DNA from: Polynucleobacter ibericus
GTDB taxonomy: Bacteria > Pseudomonadota > Gammaproteobacteria > Burkholderiales > Burkholderiaceae
NCBI RefSeq assembly: GCF_018687955.1
Contig: NZ_CP061309.1
Location: forward strand, 248,001 to 312,000
Reading direction: 5' to 3'
Length of the DNA stretch: 64,000 bases
The translations under genes were made by a program, and so were the position numbers. Within the stretch, counting starts at the first letter, position 1. Every line of letters begins with the position of its first letter. Below the pieces are notes generated by a model, which ran no database searches, was not told where the DNA came from, and was given only the letters and a program-made list of their open reading frames with translations. Below, in pieces: positions 9,827-18,698 of this stretch.

Positions 9827-10672
9827 ATGGATCTAATTTTGTTATTCAAAGCAGTCATTCTGGGAGTAGTAGAGGGATTAACCGAGTTTTTGCCGATTTC
9901 TAGCACTGGGCATCTCATTTTGGTTGGAGATTTACTCGACTTTAATGATGAGCGCGGTAAAGCCTTTGAGGTGATTATTCAGTTTGGCGCTATTTTGGCA
10001 GTTTGCTGGGAGTTTAGAGAAAAGCTTATTAAAGTCGCCAGTTCTTTCATGAGCAGTGCGATTGCTCGTCGTTTTGTTTTGAACTTATTAATTGCCTCTA
10101 TTCCGGCTATGGGTCTCGGTTTTTTATTCGGCAAACATATCAAGGCTGTGTTGTTTTCTCCCATTCCGGTTGCAAGCGCTTTTATAGTGGGCGCGCTCAT
10201 TATTTTTTGGGCTGAAGGTCGGCAGAAAAAAATGACTACCTCTGTAAGTCACATTAAATCAGTAGATGATTTAAGCCCCTTGGATGCGCTCAAGGTTGGC
10301 TTGGCACAATGTGCCGCTTTGATACCAGGTACTTCACGTTCTGGTGCAACCATTATTGGAGGGATGTTATTTGGTTTGCCGCGTGCTGTAGCAACGGAAT
10401 TCTCTTTCTTCTTAGCCATTCCGGTCATTGGTGGCGCAACTGCTTATGAGTTATTAAAACTCTGGAAGGCACCCGTTGCGTTTTCTGGCGAATTCACCTT
10501 AGCTATTTTTGTAGGCTTTATTGCAGCATTTATTTCGGCTTTTATCTGTGTGCGCTGGTTAATTCATTATGTGGCTCACCATAACTTCATTCCATTTGCT
10601 TGGTATCGAATTGCATTTGGGTTGTTGGTTCTATTTACTTCCTACACTGGCTTAATCGCCTGGTCCCATTAA
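9827..10672 (+). CDS. uppP: Undecaprenyl-diphosphatase
   Basis: Dephosphorylates undecaprenyl pyrophosphate to recycle the lipid carrier used for peptidoglycan and O-antigen. This 281-residue multi-pass membrane protein of the BacA family has both signatures: [15 protein letters not shown] at residues 16-30 and [10 protein letters not shown] in the second half, which supply the catalytic Glu, Ser and Arg. The ATG at 9827 gives the usual N-terminus; the open frame upstream overlaps the tolC-like gene and its promoter region and is not family-like. It shares its upstream region with that divergent gene and supplies carrier for the polysaccharide systems in this window. Confidence 0.95.
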   Translation: MDLILLFKAVILGVVEGLTEFLPISSTGHLILVGDLLDFNDERGKAFEVIIQFGAILAVCWEFREKLIKVASSFMSSAIARRFVLNLLIASIPAMGLGFLFGKHIKAVLFSPIPVASAFIVGALIIFWAEGRQKKMTTSVSHIKSVDDLSPLDALKVGLAQCAALIPGTSRSGATIIGGMLFGLPRAVATEFSFFLAIPVIGGATAYELLKLWKAPVAFSGEFTLAIFVGFIAAFISAFICVRWLIHYVAHHNFIPFAWYRIAFGLLVLFTSYTGLIAWSH

Positions 10673-10707
10673 CCTATATAGAGATTTAACAAGTTCAGGA
10701 AATACCC

Positions 10708-11166
10708 ATGGATTCATCTATAGACGCAATTACCAATAATATTCAGCTGGCATTAGCCCCAGTATTTTTGTTAACGGCTGTGGCTACCTTAATTAACGCC
10801 ATCTCCGGCCGTTTGGCTCGCTCTGTAGATCGTATGCGTGCCATACGTCAATCCATTGATCGAGGTGATGTAAAAGATGCAAAGCTATTACAGCATATGA
10901 ATAAAGAAGCTGATGAAGCGCAAATTCGTGGTCGTCTTTGTACGGCCGCCATCTTTTTCGATGTGCTCAGTGGCGTATTTATTTCCTTGACTGTATTAGA
11001 GCTGTTTTTCTTTCAGGCGGGTGCCGTTCGCTCGCTACAGGCAACCTATGTCATTTGGACTTTTGTACTCGGCCTGGTCTTCTTTATGACTTCTCTCTCC
11101 ATCGTATTGACAGAAGTAGTCTACGCCTACCGATCTGCTGGCTGGAATACTCCAAAAGTAGATTAG
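10708..11166 (+). CDS. DUF2721 membrane protein
   Basis: This 152-residue protein has three likely membrane segments: residues 13-32 (LALAPVFLLTAVATLINAI), about 80-103, and about 110-135. Between the first two lies a basic cytoplasmic stretch (GRLARSVDRMRAIR) typical of DUF2721 proteins. The family has no known function. The gene starts 36 bases after uppP, with AGGA at a sensible distance from the ATG, and may be cotranscribed with it. Nothing in the sequence suggests an enzyme active site. Confidence 0.8.
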   Translation: MDSSIDAITNNIQLALAPVFLLTAVATLINAISGRLARSVDRMRAIRQSIDRGDVKDAKLLQHMNKEADEAQIRGRLCTAAIFFDVLSGVFISLTVLELFFFQAGAVRSLQATYVIWTFVLGLVFFMTSLSIVLTEVVYAYRSAGWNTPKVD

Positions 11167-11202
11167 TAGCCGATTTAATTCATTTTTATAAAGCGATTTA
11201 AC

Positions 11203-12138
11203 ATGAACAAAATCCTCATCACCGGTGGCGCAGGCTTTTTAGGATCACACCTTACTGAGAAGCTCCTCAAAGAGGGTAATGATGTGTTGGTGGTAGATAA
11301 CTACTTCACAGGTTCTAAAGAAAACCTGGCCCACTTATTACCCAATTCTCGTCTAGAGCTCATGCGTCATGATGTGACTTTTCCACTCTATGTCGAAACC
11401 AATCAAATCTATAACTTAGCCTGCCCAGCTTCTCCGGTGCACTACCAGTACGACCCAGTACAGACTACCAAGACCAGTGTGCATGGTGCTATCAATATGC
11501 TAGGCCTTGCCAAAAGGACTCGGGCGCGGATCTTGCAAGCCTCTACTAGTGAAGTCTACGGTGACCCCGAAGTGCACCCCCAGCCAGAAGAGTACTGGGG
11601 TAAGGTAAATCCCATTGGTATTCGCTCTTGCTACGATGAGGGTAAGCGCTGCGCAGAAACCCTCTTTTTTGACTACAACCGCCAACACAATTTAGATATT
11701 AAAGTCGTGCGTATTTTTAATACCTACGGCCCACGGATGCACCCCAATGATGGTCGGGTAGTGAGTAACTTTATTGTGCAAGCGCTGCAAGGTAAAGACA
11801 TCACGATTTATGGTGATGGTCAGCAAACCAGAAGCTTTTGCTATGTCGACGATTTAATCGATGCCATGGTCAAAATGATGAACTCTGAACAAGGGTTTAC
11901 AGGACCAGTCAATATTGGTAACCCAGGGGAGTTCACTATGCTGCAGTTGGCTGAAACTATCCTCAAGCTCTCTGGTAGCAAGTCTAAGATCATTCATCAA
12001 CCATTGCCATCAGACGATCCAAAGCAACGTCAACCGAATATCGAGCTAGCCAAAGCAAAGCTCGGTTGGCAGCCTAAGGTTCATCTTGAAGATGGTCTTA
12101 AAGAGACTATTGCTTACTTTAAGAAGGTTGTGGGGTAA
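11203..12138 (+). CDS. uxs: UDP-glucuronate decarboxylase (UDP-xylose synthase)
   Basis: Converts UDP-glucuronate to UDP-xylose with NAD as bound cofactor. This 311-residue short-chain dehydrogenase has GGAGFLG at residues 7-13, the family-specific [10 protein letters not shown], the [12 protein letters not shown] block that distinguishes UXS from epimerases, and the catalytic Tyr/Lys of [17 protein letters not shown] supplies the Ser/Thr. It lies alone between a DUF2721 gene and trmB, not with the polysaccharide loci. The UDP-glucose dehydrogenase needed to make its substrate is not in the window. UDP-xylose could feed the O-antigen, or 4-keto-arabinose-type sugars. Confidence 0.92.
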   Translation: MNKILITGGAGFLGSHLTEKLLKEGNDVLVVDNYFTGSKENLAHLLPNSRLELMRHDVTFPLYVETNQIYNLACPASPVHYQYDPVQTTKTSVHGAINMLGLAKRTRARILQASTSEVYGDPEVHPQPEEYWGKVNPIGIRSCYDEGKRCAETLFFDYNRQHNLDIKVVRIFNTYGPRMHPNDGRVVSNFIVQALQGKDITIYGDGQQTRSFCYVDDLIDAMVKMMNSEQGFTGPVNIGNPGEFTMLQLAETILKLSGSKSKIIHQPLPSDDPKQRQPNIELAKAKLGWQPKVHLEDGLKETIAYFKKVVG

Positions 12139-12143
12139 GTGCA

Positions 12144-12950
12144 TTGACTAAAGTAGAGGGCGCACTACCAGGGAAGCATTTTGATCGTATTCGTTCATTT
12201 GTCCTCAGGGCTGGAAGAACAACTGCTGGACAGCAACGAGCGATTGATGAGCTTGGACCCCAATTTTTAATCTCATTTAAAGATACTCCTCTTAATTTAG
12301 TAGATGCATTTGGTGGCTCTACAAAACCAAAAATTCTAGAGATTGGTTTTGGCATGGGTGAAACCACTGCCAAGATTGCAGCTCTCAGAGCAGACGATGA
12401 TTTTTTGGCAATTGAAGTTCATCCACCGGGGGTTGGCGCTTTGCTCAAGCTCATTGGGGAAAACCAACTCACTAATTTGCGCTTAATTCGACATGATGCA
12501 GTTGAAGTCCTTGAAAGAATGATTGCCCCCAATAGCTTGGATGGTATTCATATTTACTTTGCAGATCCATGGCACAAGAAGCGCCATCATAAGCGCCGCC
12601 TCATTCAGGCAGATTTTGTTAGGTTGCTAGTGAGCAAACTAAAAGCTGGCGCTTACTTACATTTAGCTACTGATTGGCATAATTATGCAGAGCAGATGTT
12701 GCTCGTCTTAAATGCAGAAACTGCTTTGCAAAATACATCCAATGAATTCATTAAGGTAGAAACATTCGCCGCTGAAGATGCCGCTAAGCCAGGAGTGACT
12801 TCTAATGAATTTAAGCCTTCTCTAGAGCAGCTTCATGGTGAACATAAGGGGTATGTGACCAGACCGGCTTATCGTCCTGTAACCAAGTTTGAAAACCGCG
12901 GCATCAAGCTAGGCCACGGCGTATGGGACTTGGTTTACAAGAAAAAATAA
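12144..12950 (+). CDS. trmB: tRNA (guanine-N7-)-methyltransferase
   Basis: Methylates guanosine 46 in the variable loop of tRNAs using S-adenosylmethionine. The Rossmann methyltransferase core shows motif I as LEIGFGMGE near residue 73. The TrmB-specific [14 protein letters not shown] block follows in the middle, and [10 protein letters not shown] after it. The C-terminus has the usual T-K-F-E-x-R-G segment ([18 protein letters not shown]). The start is a TTG at 12144, five bases after the UXS stop, so the two may be cotranscribed. The N-terminal [11 protein letters not shown] matches the family's conserved start. Confidence 0.95.
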   Translation: MTKVEGALPGKHFDRIRSFVLRAGRTTAGQQRAIDELGPQFLISFKDTPLNLVDAFGGSTKPKILEIGFGMGETTAKIAALRADDDFLAIEVHPPGVGALLKLIGENQLTNLRLIRHDAVEVLERMIAPNSLDGIHIYFADPWHKKRHHKRRLIQADFVRLLVSKLKAGAYLHLATDWHNYAEQMLLVLNAETALQNTSNEFIKVETFAAEDAAKPGVTSNEFKPSLEQLHGEHKGYVTRPAYRPVTKFENRGIKLGHGVWDLVYKKK

Positions 12951-12974
12951 ACCAATCAAAATCAATTCAGAGGC

Positions 12975-14447
12975 TTATAAACCTACGCAGACGTATTTCA
13001 TCTCGAGGTACTCATCCATACCAAAGGCGCTGCCTTCACGACCCAAGCCTGATTGCTTGATGCCACCAAAGGGCGCTACTTCATTGGAGATAAGACCTGT
13101 GTTGACGCCTACCATGCCGTATTCCAGGGCTTCAGCCACTTTCCATACCCGTCCAATATCGCGGCTGTAGAAATACGATGCCAGACCAAATTGACTATTG
13201 TTGGCTAGCTTAATGACCTCTTCATCACTTTCAAAAGGAATCACTGGCGCTACGGGACCAAAAGTCTCCTCGTAAGTGATCAGCATGTCGCTATTCACAT
13301 TTGCCAAAATCGTCGGTTCATAAAAGTTCTTGCCTTCAATCGCTTGCTTACCACCAGTAACCAGTTTTGCGCCTTTGCTGATTGCATCAGCGACGTGCTT
13401 TTCAACTTTTTCAAGAGCGGCAGTTTCAATGAGTGGGCCTTGAGTGATGCCAGCGTCCATACCATTGCCAACTTTAATCGTGGCAAGTGCCTTGGCAAAC
13501 TTTTCTACAAATTGATCATGTACTTTTTTATGAACATAAAAGCGATTCGCGCAAACGCAGGTTTGACCCGAGTTTCTAAATTTAGAAGACATGGCGCCGC
13601 TCACGGCCGCATCAATATCAGCATCTTCAAAGACAATGAATGGCGCATGTCCGCCTAACTCTAGGGCAAGTTTTTTGACGGTTGGAGCGCATTGCTCCAT
13701 TAAGAGGCGACCAACCTCGGTAGATCCCGTGAAAGACAAGTGACGTACTGTCGGGGATGAGCAGAGTGTTTTACCAATCACAATCGACTGCGCTGCATCC
13801 GCAGTCACGATATTAATGACACCATCTGGAATGCCAGCACGCTTCGCTAGCTCCGCAAGGGCTAGGGCTGACAGAGGGGTAAGTTCAGCTGGCTTAATGA
13901 CAATGGTGCAGCCTGCAGCTAGTGCTGGCGCTATCTTGCGCGTAATCATGGCGATTGGAAAGTTCCAAGGGGTAATCGCAACACAAACACCAATGGGCTG
14001 CTTTAATACCATCAGGCGTTTATCACTCCATGTCGTCCCCAGAATGGATCCTTCAACGCGCTTTGCTTCCTCTGCAAACCACTCTACAAATGAGGCGCCA
14101 TAGACTACTTCACCAGCTGCTTCTGGCAAGGGCTTTCCTTGCTCAAGTGTCATGAGGGTTGCTAAGTCTTGCGTATTTTCAATAATGAGATCAAACCATT
14201 TGCGCATAATTTGCGCGCGCTCTTTAGCTAATTTGCCGCGCCACGCTGGGAGCGCTTTTTCAGCAGCGGCGATAGCCAGTTCAGCATCGCGTGTTTCGAG
14301 ATTCGCAACTGTTGCAATAAGTTCATCAGTTGCTGGATTGGTAACCTCAAATGTCTTTTGGGAAGTTATCCATTTACCATCGATAAAAGCATCTTGTTTA
14401 AAGAGATTGGAGTCTTTTAATTGAGTTTGAATATCTACTTTTGGCAT
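12975..14447 (-). CDS. gabD: NAD(P)-dependent succinate-semialdehyde dehydrogenase
   Basis: Oxidises succinate semialdehyde to succinate (4-aminobutyrate degradation). This 490-residue aldehyde dehydrogenase has the cofactor segment FTGSTEVGR, the general-base Glu in LELGGHAPF and the catalytic Cys in [10 protein letters not shown]. Those residues and AITPWNFP are arranged as in GabD. The ATG at 14447 (MPKVDIQTQ) is preferred; the frame runs 17 codons further upstream, through the terminator of nusB. It is convergent with trmB. No GABA transaminase lies beside it. The exact semialdehyde used is inferred from family resemblance. Confidence 0.87.
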   Translation of the reverse strand: MPKVDIQTQLKDSNLFKQDAFIDGKWITSQKTFEVTNPATDELIATVANLETRDAELAIAAAEKALPAWRGKLAKERAQIMRKWFDLIIENTQDLATLMTLEQGKPLPEAAGEVVYGASFVEWFAEEAKRVEGSILGTTWSDKRLMVLKQPIGVCVAITPWNFPIAMITRKIAPALAAGCTIVIKPAELTPLSALALAELAKRAGIPDGVINIVTADAAQSIVIGKTLCSSPTVRHLSFTGSTEVGRLLMEQCAPTVKKLALELGGHAPFIVFEDADIDAAVSGAMSSKFRNSGQTCVCANRFYVHKKVHDQFVEKFAKALATIKVGNGMDAGITQGPLIETAALEKVEKHVADAISKGAKLVTGGKQAIEGKNFYEPTILANVNSDMLITYEETFGPVAPVIPFESDEEVIKLANNSQFGLASYFYSRDIGRVWKVAEALEYGMVGVNTGLISNEVAPFGGIKQSGLGREGSAFGMDEYLEMKYVCVGL

Positions 14448-14496
14448 GATGACTAACCTTGTAATTGATAAAAATGATTTTATCCTCTCTAGAAAC

Positions 14497-14530
14497 AAAA
14501 AACCTCCAAGCTTTTAGGTTTGGAGGTTTT
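14497..14530 (-). terminator. Intrinsic terminator after nusB
   Basis: An 11-bp inverted repeat, AAAACCTCCAA at 14499-14509 and TTGGAGGTTTT at 14520-14530, surrounds a 10-base loop. Read on the minus strand it ends in a run of six T, as expected for a terminator of the ribB-ribH-nusB operon. It lies between the nusB stop and the gabD start and would separate the two units. Confidence 0.8.
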
Positions 14531-14549
14531 GCTATCAAGGGTTACTGAA

Positions 14550-15059
14550 TTAGCCTGTTTGAGTTTCCGCAGTTCGGAGTTTTTGGGCTAATAAGTCCAA
14601 TACCCCATTCACATATTTATGCCCATCAGTCCCACCAAAGGTTTTGGCCAGCTCGACGGCCTCGTTGATGGCTACTTTATAGGGAACAGAGAGGTCAAGC
14701 GCTAGTTCATAAGTGCCGATGAGAAGGGCAGCATGCTCAACGGGAGAGAGTTCATTAATAGGGCGATCTAAAGCGGGAGTGATGATGGCTTCCAATTCAT
14801 CGGTGCGAGCCAATACACCATCAAAGATGCCTTGAAAAAGATCAAGTTGGCAACGACGAAATGCAGGGTCCTCAGAAAGTTGCTTAGCAATAGCAGCACC
14901 ATTAGGGATGCTGCCAGCACGACGCATGACTAGACTTTGATAAACGCCTTGGAGTGCATACTCACGAGCGCGACGACGAGGAGTGAGCGAGCGTTTTGGT
15001 GCTGGCTTTGCTTCTTTCTCAGCAGGTGAATTAAAAGGATTTTGATTGGCGTTAGACAT
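14550..15059 (-). CDS. nusB: Transcription antitermination protein NusB
   Basis: NusB binds boxA RNA with ribosomal protein S10 and promotes rRNA antitermination. This small helical protein of 169 residues has a disordered basic N-terminal tail (about residues 1-28, rich in Lys/Pro/Arg). The family core starts at RRRAREYALQGVYQ. The C-terminal PYKVAINEAVELAKTFGG and KYVNGVLDLLA motifs are diagnostic. It follows ribH by 5 bases in the standard ribH-nusB order and ends the operon before a clear terminator. Confidence 0.95.
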   Translation of the reverse strand: MSNANQNPFNSPAEKEAKPAPKRSLTPRRRAREYALQGVYQSLVMRRAGSIPNGAAIAKQLSEDPAFRRCQLDLFQGIFDGVLARTDELEAIITPALDRPINELSPVEHAALLIGTYELALDLSVPYKVAINEAVELAKTFGGTDGHKYVNGVLDLLAQKLRTAETQTG

Positions 15060-15064
15060 AAGAA

Positions 15065-15586
15065 TTATTCTTCTTCACTCGAATTGATTTCTACATCGAA
15101 ATCAGGCGTCAAGGCTAAAGCTAGGTTCGCCATTTCCACTACTGCCTGAGCACATTCAGCGCCTTTGACTGCAACGCGGGCATGCGCTTGTTCGTCAGTG
15201 TCGCAGGTTAATACGCCATTGGCGATAGGTAAGCCTGAATCAATGGATATGCGCGTAATACCTGCAGCAGATTCATTGGAGACCAATTCAAAATGATAGG
15301 TCTCACCACGAATAACAGCGCCTAAGGCAACCAAACCATCAAACTCGCCGGTCTCAGCCATCTTTTGTAGGGCAAATGGAATCTCAAGTGCGCCAGGTAC
15401 GGTTACCAGTTTGATATCGGATTGAGTTACGCCAAGAGAAAGGAGTTCGTTGATACAAGAGTTTGTTAAAGCAACGCAATGATCTTCATTAAAGCGTGCT
15501 TGTACTACGCCAATGCGTAAATCCTGACCGTTGAGATCTACCTCGAGGACGCCTACAAAATCATTAGTGGAGCTAGTCATATTCAT
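15065..15586 (-). CDS. ribH: 6,7-dimethyl-8-ribityllumazine synthase
   Basis: Condenses the pyrimidinedione from RibD with dihydroxybutanone phosphate from RibB to form lumazine. It has the substrate-binding V-V-x-A-R-F-N start ([10 protein letters not shown]), [12 protein letters not shown], and the phosphate loop with catalytic His in [14 protein letters not shown]. At 173 residues it is usual. Two in-frame ATGs (15586 and 15580) are both possible starts. It lies between ribB and nusB in one operon. Confidence 0.95.
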   Translation of the reverse strand: MNMTSSTNDFVGVLEVDLNGQDLRIGVVQARFNEDHCVALTNSCINELLSLGVTQSDIKLVTVPGALEIPFALQKMAETGEFDGLVALGAVIRGETYHFELVSNESAAGITRISIDSGLPIANGVLTCDTDEQAHARVAVKGAECAQAVVEMANLALALTPDFDVEINSSEEE

Positions 15587-15627
15587 TCTCTAAAAATATT
15601 TAATGTCACAGTGGATATTGGGAAGCC

Positions 15628-16764
15628 TCAGGGAATGTAAGGCTTATAGCCAGTCACTTCGAGCTTATAGCCAGATAGGCTCGGGACAGGGCTTGGGTTG
15701 GCAAGTAAACGCATTTTGCCCACACCAATATCCTTCAGAATTTGTGCGCCAATACCATAACTCCTAAAGTCCGTTTTTCTGGCTAATGGCTTCTTGGCCT
15801 CATCGTGTGACTGGTTCAGCTTTTGAAATTGCGCTAGCCAATCAGAATCATTTGGAGCAGCAACACCCGAAGCATTCAGAAGAACCGCAACGCCAGCGGG
15901 TGCTGAGGCAAGTTCTTCTAGGGCTTTAGCTAAAGGCCAAGAGTGAGTGCTGATATTAGAGTCCAGAAAATCAAGAACAGTCACTGGCTCATGCACGCGG
16001 ACTAAAGTCTCCTGAGCTTCAGAGGGTTTGCCATGAATCAATGCAATATGAATACATGAGCTGGGAGTATCACGATAAATAATGCCCTGAAATTTTCCCC
16101 AAGGCGTTATGAATTCTCTGCTGCCTTCACGCACCACAATACTTTCATGCTGGCTACGATATTGAATGAGATCGGCAATACTGCCAATTTTTAATTGATG
16201 CTCTTTAGCAAACTCTAGAAGATCGGGGAGGCGCGCCATACTGCCATCGTCTTTCATGATTTCGCAAATCACCGAAGTGGGTGAACATCCTGCCATGGCA
16301 GCTAAGTCACAGCCTGCTTCAGTATGACCAGAACGAATCAATACACCACCTGGCTGAGCCATCAGCGGAAAAATATGGCCAGGCTGGACTAAATCACTGG
16401 GTTTGGCGTTTGGGGCAACAGCCGTTTTGATAGTGAGCGCACGATCAGCAGCAGATATACCGGTGGTTACACCACTGGCTGCTTCAATCGATACGGTGAA
16501 GTTGGTACCCATGGATGTACCGTTATCTCGAACCATCAGTGGAAGGTTCAGTTGCTGGCAGCGCTCGCGGGTCAAAGTGAGACAAATTAGGCCGCGACCA
16601 TGCTTTGCCATGAAGTTGACTGCTTCAGCAGTGACATGATCGGCTGCTAAGACTAAATCCCCTTCATTCTCACGATCTTCTTCGTCAACGAGGATCACCA
16701 TCTTGCCGGCACGCAGCTCGGCAATAATTTCTTCGGTGGAGGCTAGAGTATTTGGCATAGCCAT
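15628..16764 (-). CDS. ribB: 3,4-dihydroxy-2-butanone-4-phosphate synthase with degenerate GTP cyclohydrolase II domain (RibBX-like)
   Basis: The N-terminal 200 residues are a complete RibB domain, which makes dihydroxybutanone phosphate from ribulose-5-phosphate. [12 protein letters not shown] carries the acidic metal site, [13 protein letters not shown] [10 protein letters not shown] follows, and [13 protein letters not shown] carries the second metal/substrate region. The C-terminal 170 residues align with GTP cyclohydrolase II by position (LVRVHEPVT, then [15 protein letters not shown] and a GYKLEV end). They lack the zinc-site cysteines (normally CLTGDVFGSxRCDCG) and the RQEGRGIGL loop. 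The protein therefore probably has RibB activity only, like the RibBX variant of proteobacteria, and a separate ribA should exist elsewhere. It leads the ribB-ribH-nusB operon; ATG at 16764 or 16758. Confidence 0.88.
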   Translation of the reverse strand: MAMPNTLASTEEIIAELRAGKMVILVDEEDRENEGDLVLAADHVTAEAVNFMAKHGRGLICLTLTRERCQQLNLPLMVRDNGTSMGTNFTVSIEAASGVTTGISAADRALTIKTAVAPNAKPSDLVQPGHIFPLMAQPGGVLIRSGHTEAGCDLAAMAGCSPTSVICEIMKDDGSMARLPDLLEFAKEHQLKIGSIADLIQYRSQHESIVVREGSREFITPWGKFQGIIYRDTPSSCIHIALIHGKPSEAQETLVRVHEPVTVLDFLDSNISTHSWPLAKALEELASAPAGVAVLLNASGVAAPNDSDWLAQFQKLNQSHDEAKKPLARKTDFRSYGIGAQILKDIGVGKMRLLANPSPVPSLSGYKLEVTGYKPYIP

Positions 16765-16880
16765 CTATTTTAAGCGCAGGAACTACTTGTTGTTCGGTCT
16801 TACTGCAATATCCCATCTTTCTGACGGCAAGAGCCTTGGGTATGAGTTTTGACTTTGAACCCATCCTTTGAAAATAAGGC

Positions 16881-17198
16881 ATGTCAGCCTGCAAGCACCC
16901 CGACGCTAGAGGGATCTCCGAGAACTCCCTGGGATTCATTTTGTTAGAGGTTTTAGTGGCCATGAGCATGATTTTGGGGGTCTGGATTACCTCGGTAGGG
17001 GCTTATCAGCGCCTTGCTTTAAGTCTGACTCAGCAAGAAGCTAAAAGATCTCAACTTCGAAAGGAATTAGATGCTTTTGAAATGCAAGAGTACGACAGGC
17101 TTAATCTCAATTCGCCGGCTAAGGTTTTAAGGAATGACACTACTCGAGTGCCTGGTGGGAATCGCTCTATGCGCACTCCTCCTCAATCCACTTCTTAA
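16881..17198 (+). CDS. PilV-like minor pseudopilin
   Basis: A type IV prepilin N-terminus is visible. After an 18-residue leader ending in Ser-Leu-Gly comes FILLEVLVAMS, where Gly-1/Phe+1 is the prepilin peptidase site and Glu+5 is conserved. The hydrophobic helix continues to about residue 45. The rest is short (105 residues), much smaller than usual PilV, and its last 22 residues are read in another frame from the start of the next gene. That tail (Arg/Pro/Ser-rich) looks un-pilin-like and may be extra sequence from a lost stop codon. It is the first gene of a four-gene pseudopilin cluster and is divergent from ribB. No strong Shine-Dalgarno sequence is visible at this ATG. Confidence 0.7.
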   Translation: MSACKHPDARGISENSLGFILLEVLVAMSMILGVWITSVGAYQRLALSLTQQEAKRSQLRKELDAFEMQEYDRLNLNSPAKVLRNDTTRVPGGNRSMRTPPQSTS

Positions 17199-17784
17199 GA
17201 CAAGCGCTGATTTGGTAATCAAGCAAATTGAATATGAGAAAACGCAATCCTTGGTTTCTGAAGCAGATCGCGGATTTGAATTAATTGGCCGCGCAATTCG
17301 TATGGCAGGTTATCGCAATATTCAATCTCAAAGTTTGCCAACAAAAAATGTAAAGCATTCATCAAGCAACACTTTTATTGAAGTGAGTAAAAAATCTGGT
17401 TTTCGAGGATCAGATTCTTTAACGATTCGCCATGAGTTATCAAGTGGTATTGACTTTGATTGTATTGGTAATGTAATTACAAAAGAGCGCACAAAAAATC
17501 AGTTGGCATTGCAAGGATTTTTAGTGGATCATCAGGCAGCCATTTCAAAAGGTCAGAGGGTGAATGGTGGATCCTTAATATGTCAATCTTTAGATCGTCA
17601 GGGTCGAATACAAAATACGACATTAATGAATGGGGTAAATGGGCTTTTTATTGAGGAGATAAATAGCTCTCAATCCCAAGCTGTAAAAGGGCCCAGACTA
17701 TTTAAGGTAAAGCTACAAATGACCGATGGAACTAAGCTCAATATAGAGCTAGAGCGAATGTTTTCAACTCGGAATTTCTTGTGA
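17134..17784 (+). CDS. PilW-like minor pseudopilin without leader
   Basis: The 216-residue protein begins MTLLECLVGIALCALLL. In PilW-type pseudopilins the mature N-terminus after cleavage is F/M-T-L-x-E, so this start lies exactly at the mature +1 residue with Glu at +5. No leader can be added, because an in-frame TAA lies two codons upstream (17128-17130), with GGA (Gly) between it and the ATG. A globular C-terminal part follows, including GFELIGRAIRMAGYRN, which is typical of PilW. The gene overlaps the PilV-like gene by 65 bases in another frame and the PilX-like gene by 4 bases. Either it is leaderless or an indel broke its start. Confidence 0.7.
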   Translation: MTLLECLVGIALCALLLNPLLKTSADLVIKQIEYEKTQSLVSEADRGFELIGRAIRMAGYRNIQSQSLPTKNVKHSSSNTFIEVSKKSGFRGSDSLTIRHELSSGIDFDCIGNVITKERTKNQLALQGFLVDHQAAISKGQRVNGGSLICQSLDRQGRIQNTTLMNGVNGLFIEEINSSQSQAVKGPRLFKVKLQMTDGTKLNIELERMFSTRNFL

Positions 17785-18110
17785 TTCTGGCTTGGGTAGT
17801 TTCTCTGCTCTTACTCTGTTCATCTCTCATCACTTATTTAGAGAGATTAAGTGCTTTGCGAGCGATTGAAGTAAAGACCATGCAAGTGGCTCATCAGCAT
17901 TTTATTGCAGCTGAAAAAGTAATATTAGATTGCGAGAAAAGCCTCACCACTCTGGCGGAGTTAAAAGACATCGCTTGCGTTGTTCAATCAGTCGGCAAAA
18001 ATAGATGGTTAATTTCTAGCAAAGAAAAACCAGCCATCCAAATTGGCGTGGTGATTGATGAAAAAACAGGTATTGCAACACGCGTTAATTGGCGGCAAGT
18101 CTTTGAATAA
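17781..18110 (+). CDS. PilX-like small pseudopilin
   Basis: This 109-residue protein starts with a hydrophobic helix (ILAWVVSLLLLCSSLITYL). An AAE-containing amphipathic segment follows (HFIAAEKVILDCEKSL), the pattern of PilX/GspK-type pilin tips, which often lack Glu+5. The GTG start at 17781 overlaps the previous stop by four bases, so it is translationally coupled. A Cys pair (CEK and later IACVV) could form a disulfide, as in minor pilins. No leader Gly is visible. The assignment rests mainly on context and helix pattern. Confidence 0.55.
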   Translation: MILAWVVSLLLLCSSLITYLERLSALRAIEVKTMQVAHQHFIAAEKVILDCEKSLTTLAELKDIACVVQSVGKNRWLISSKEKPAIQIGVVIDEKTGIATRVNWRQVFE

Positions 18111-18681
18111 ATCTAATCCATACTTAGGGCTAGGATTTCAATCTCAATTGGGATTCAGTCTTTTAGAATTAATGGCGGTAGTGTTGATTATTGCCATTGC
18201 TGCCATGATGACAATGCCGCTATTGCAAGCACAACTTGCTGCACGAGAACTCGACACTATCGCCAGAAGATTTATTGCCCACGCGCACTTTGCCCGTCAA
18301 CAAGCGCTGTATTTGGGTGAGCCCGTTCGCTTACTGCCAAGCTCAGGAGATGGGTGGGAAGAGGGTTGGGTTGTACAAAGTGGCTGTATTGGGAAAGCGC
18401 TCCAGACAGCTTGTACTGAAAAACACTGGTTTGCCCAGGCAAGCATTGACCCTATTTATTTCAAAGGGGGCGGTAAGCAATTCATAGACCCCAATTCAGG
18501 TAGGAGGGGTATTTTGTTTAATGCCGCCGGAGCAGCAAAAACGGCTCAGGGCGGCTTTGTAGCCAATCGCCTTATTCTGGGTCACCAGAGAGCTCCCAAG
18601 CTCGAGCGTCAAATGATTCTAGGGAGTGGAGGGCGTTGGCGGATCTGTGACCCAGCTAGAGATGCAAAGCGTTGCCATTGA
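18058..18681 (+). CDS. FimT/GspH-like pseudopilin
   Basis: The prepilin site is clear: QLG followed by FSLLELMAVVLIIAIAAM, with Gly-1, Phe+1 and Glu+5. The GspH/FimT domain follows (ARRFIAHAHFARQQALYLGEPVRL). Cysteines near QSGCIGKALQTACTE and at the C-terminus (ICDPARDAKRCH) probably form disulfides. Two starts are possible: ATG 18058 (about 31-residue leader, overlapping the PilX-like gene by about 50 bases) or TTG 18103 (17-residue leader, overlapping by 8 bases), which better fits known leaders. It closes the pseudopilin cluster; ribD begins just after it. Confidence 0.8.
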   Translation: MKKQVLQHALIGGKSLNKSNPYLGLGFQSQLGFSLLELMAVVLIIAIAAMMTMPLLQAQLAARELDTIARRFIAHAHFARQQALYLGEPVRLLPSSGDGWEEGWVVQSGCIGKALQTACTEKHWFAQASIDPIYFKGGGKQFIDPNSGRRGILFNAAGAAKTAQGGFVANRLILGHQRAPKLERQMILGSGGRWRICDPARDAKRCH

Positions 18682-18698
18682 ATGGTTTAATAGACCCC

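Noticed and set aside
13344-13658. 104-codon plus-strand frame inside gabD
   Set aside because: Shadow of the aldehyde dehydrogenase catalytic domain.
16765-16880. FMN riboswitch upstream of ribB
   Set aside because: None of the conserved FMN riboswitch segments could be found on either strand.
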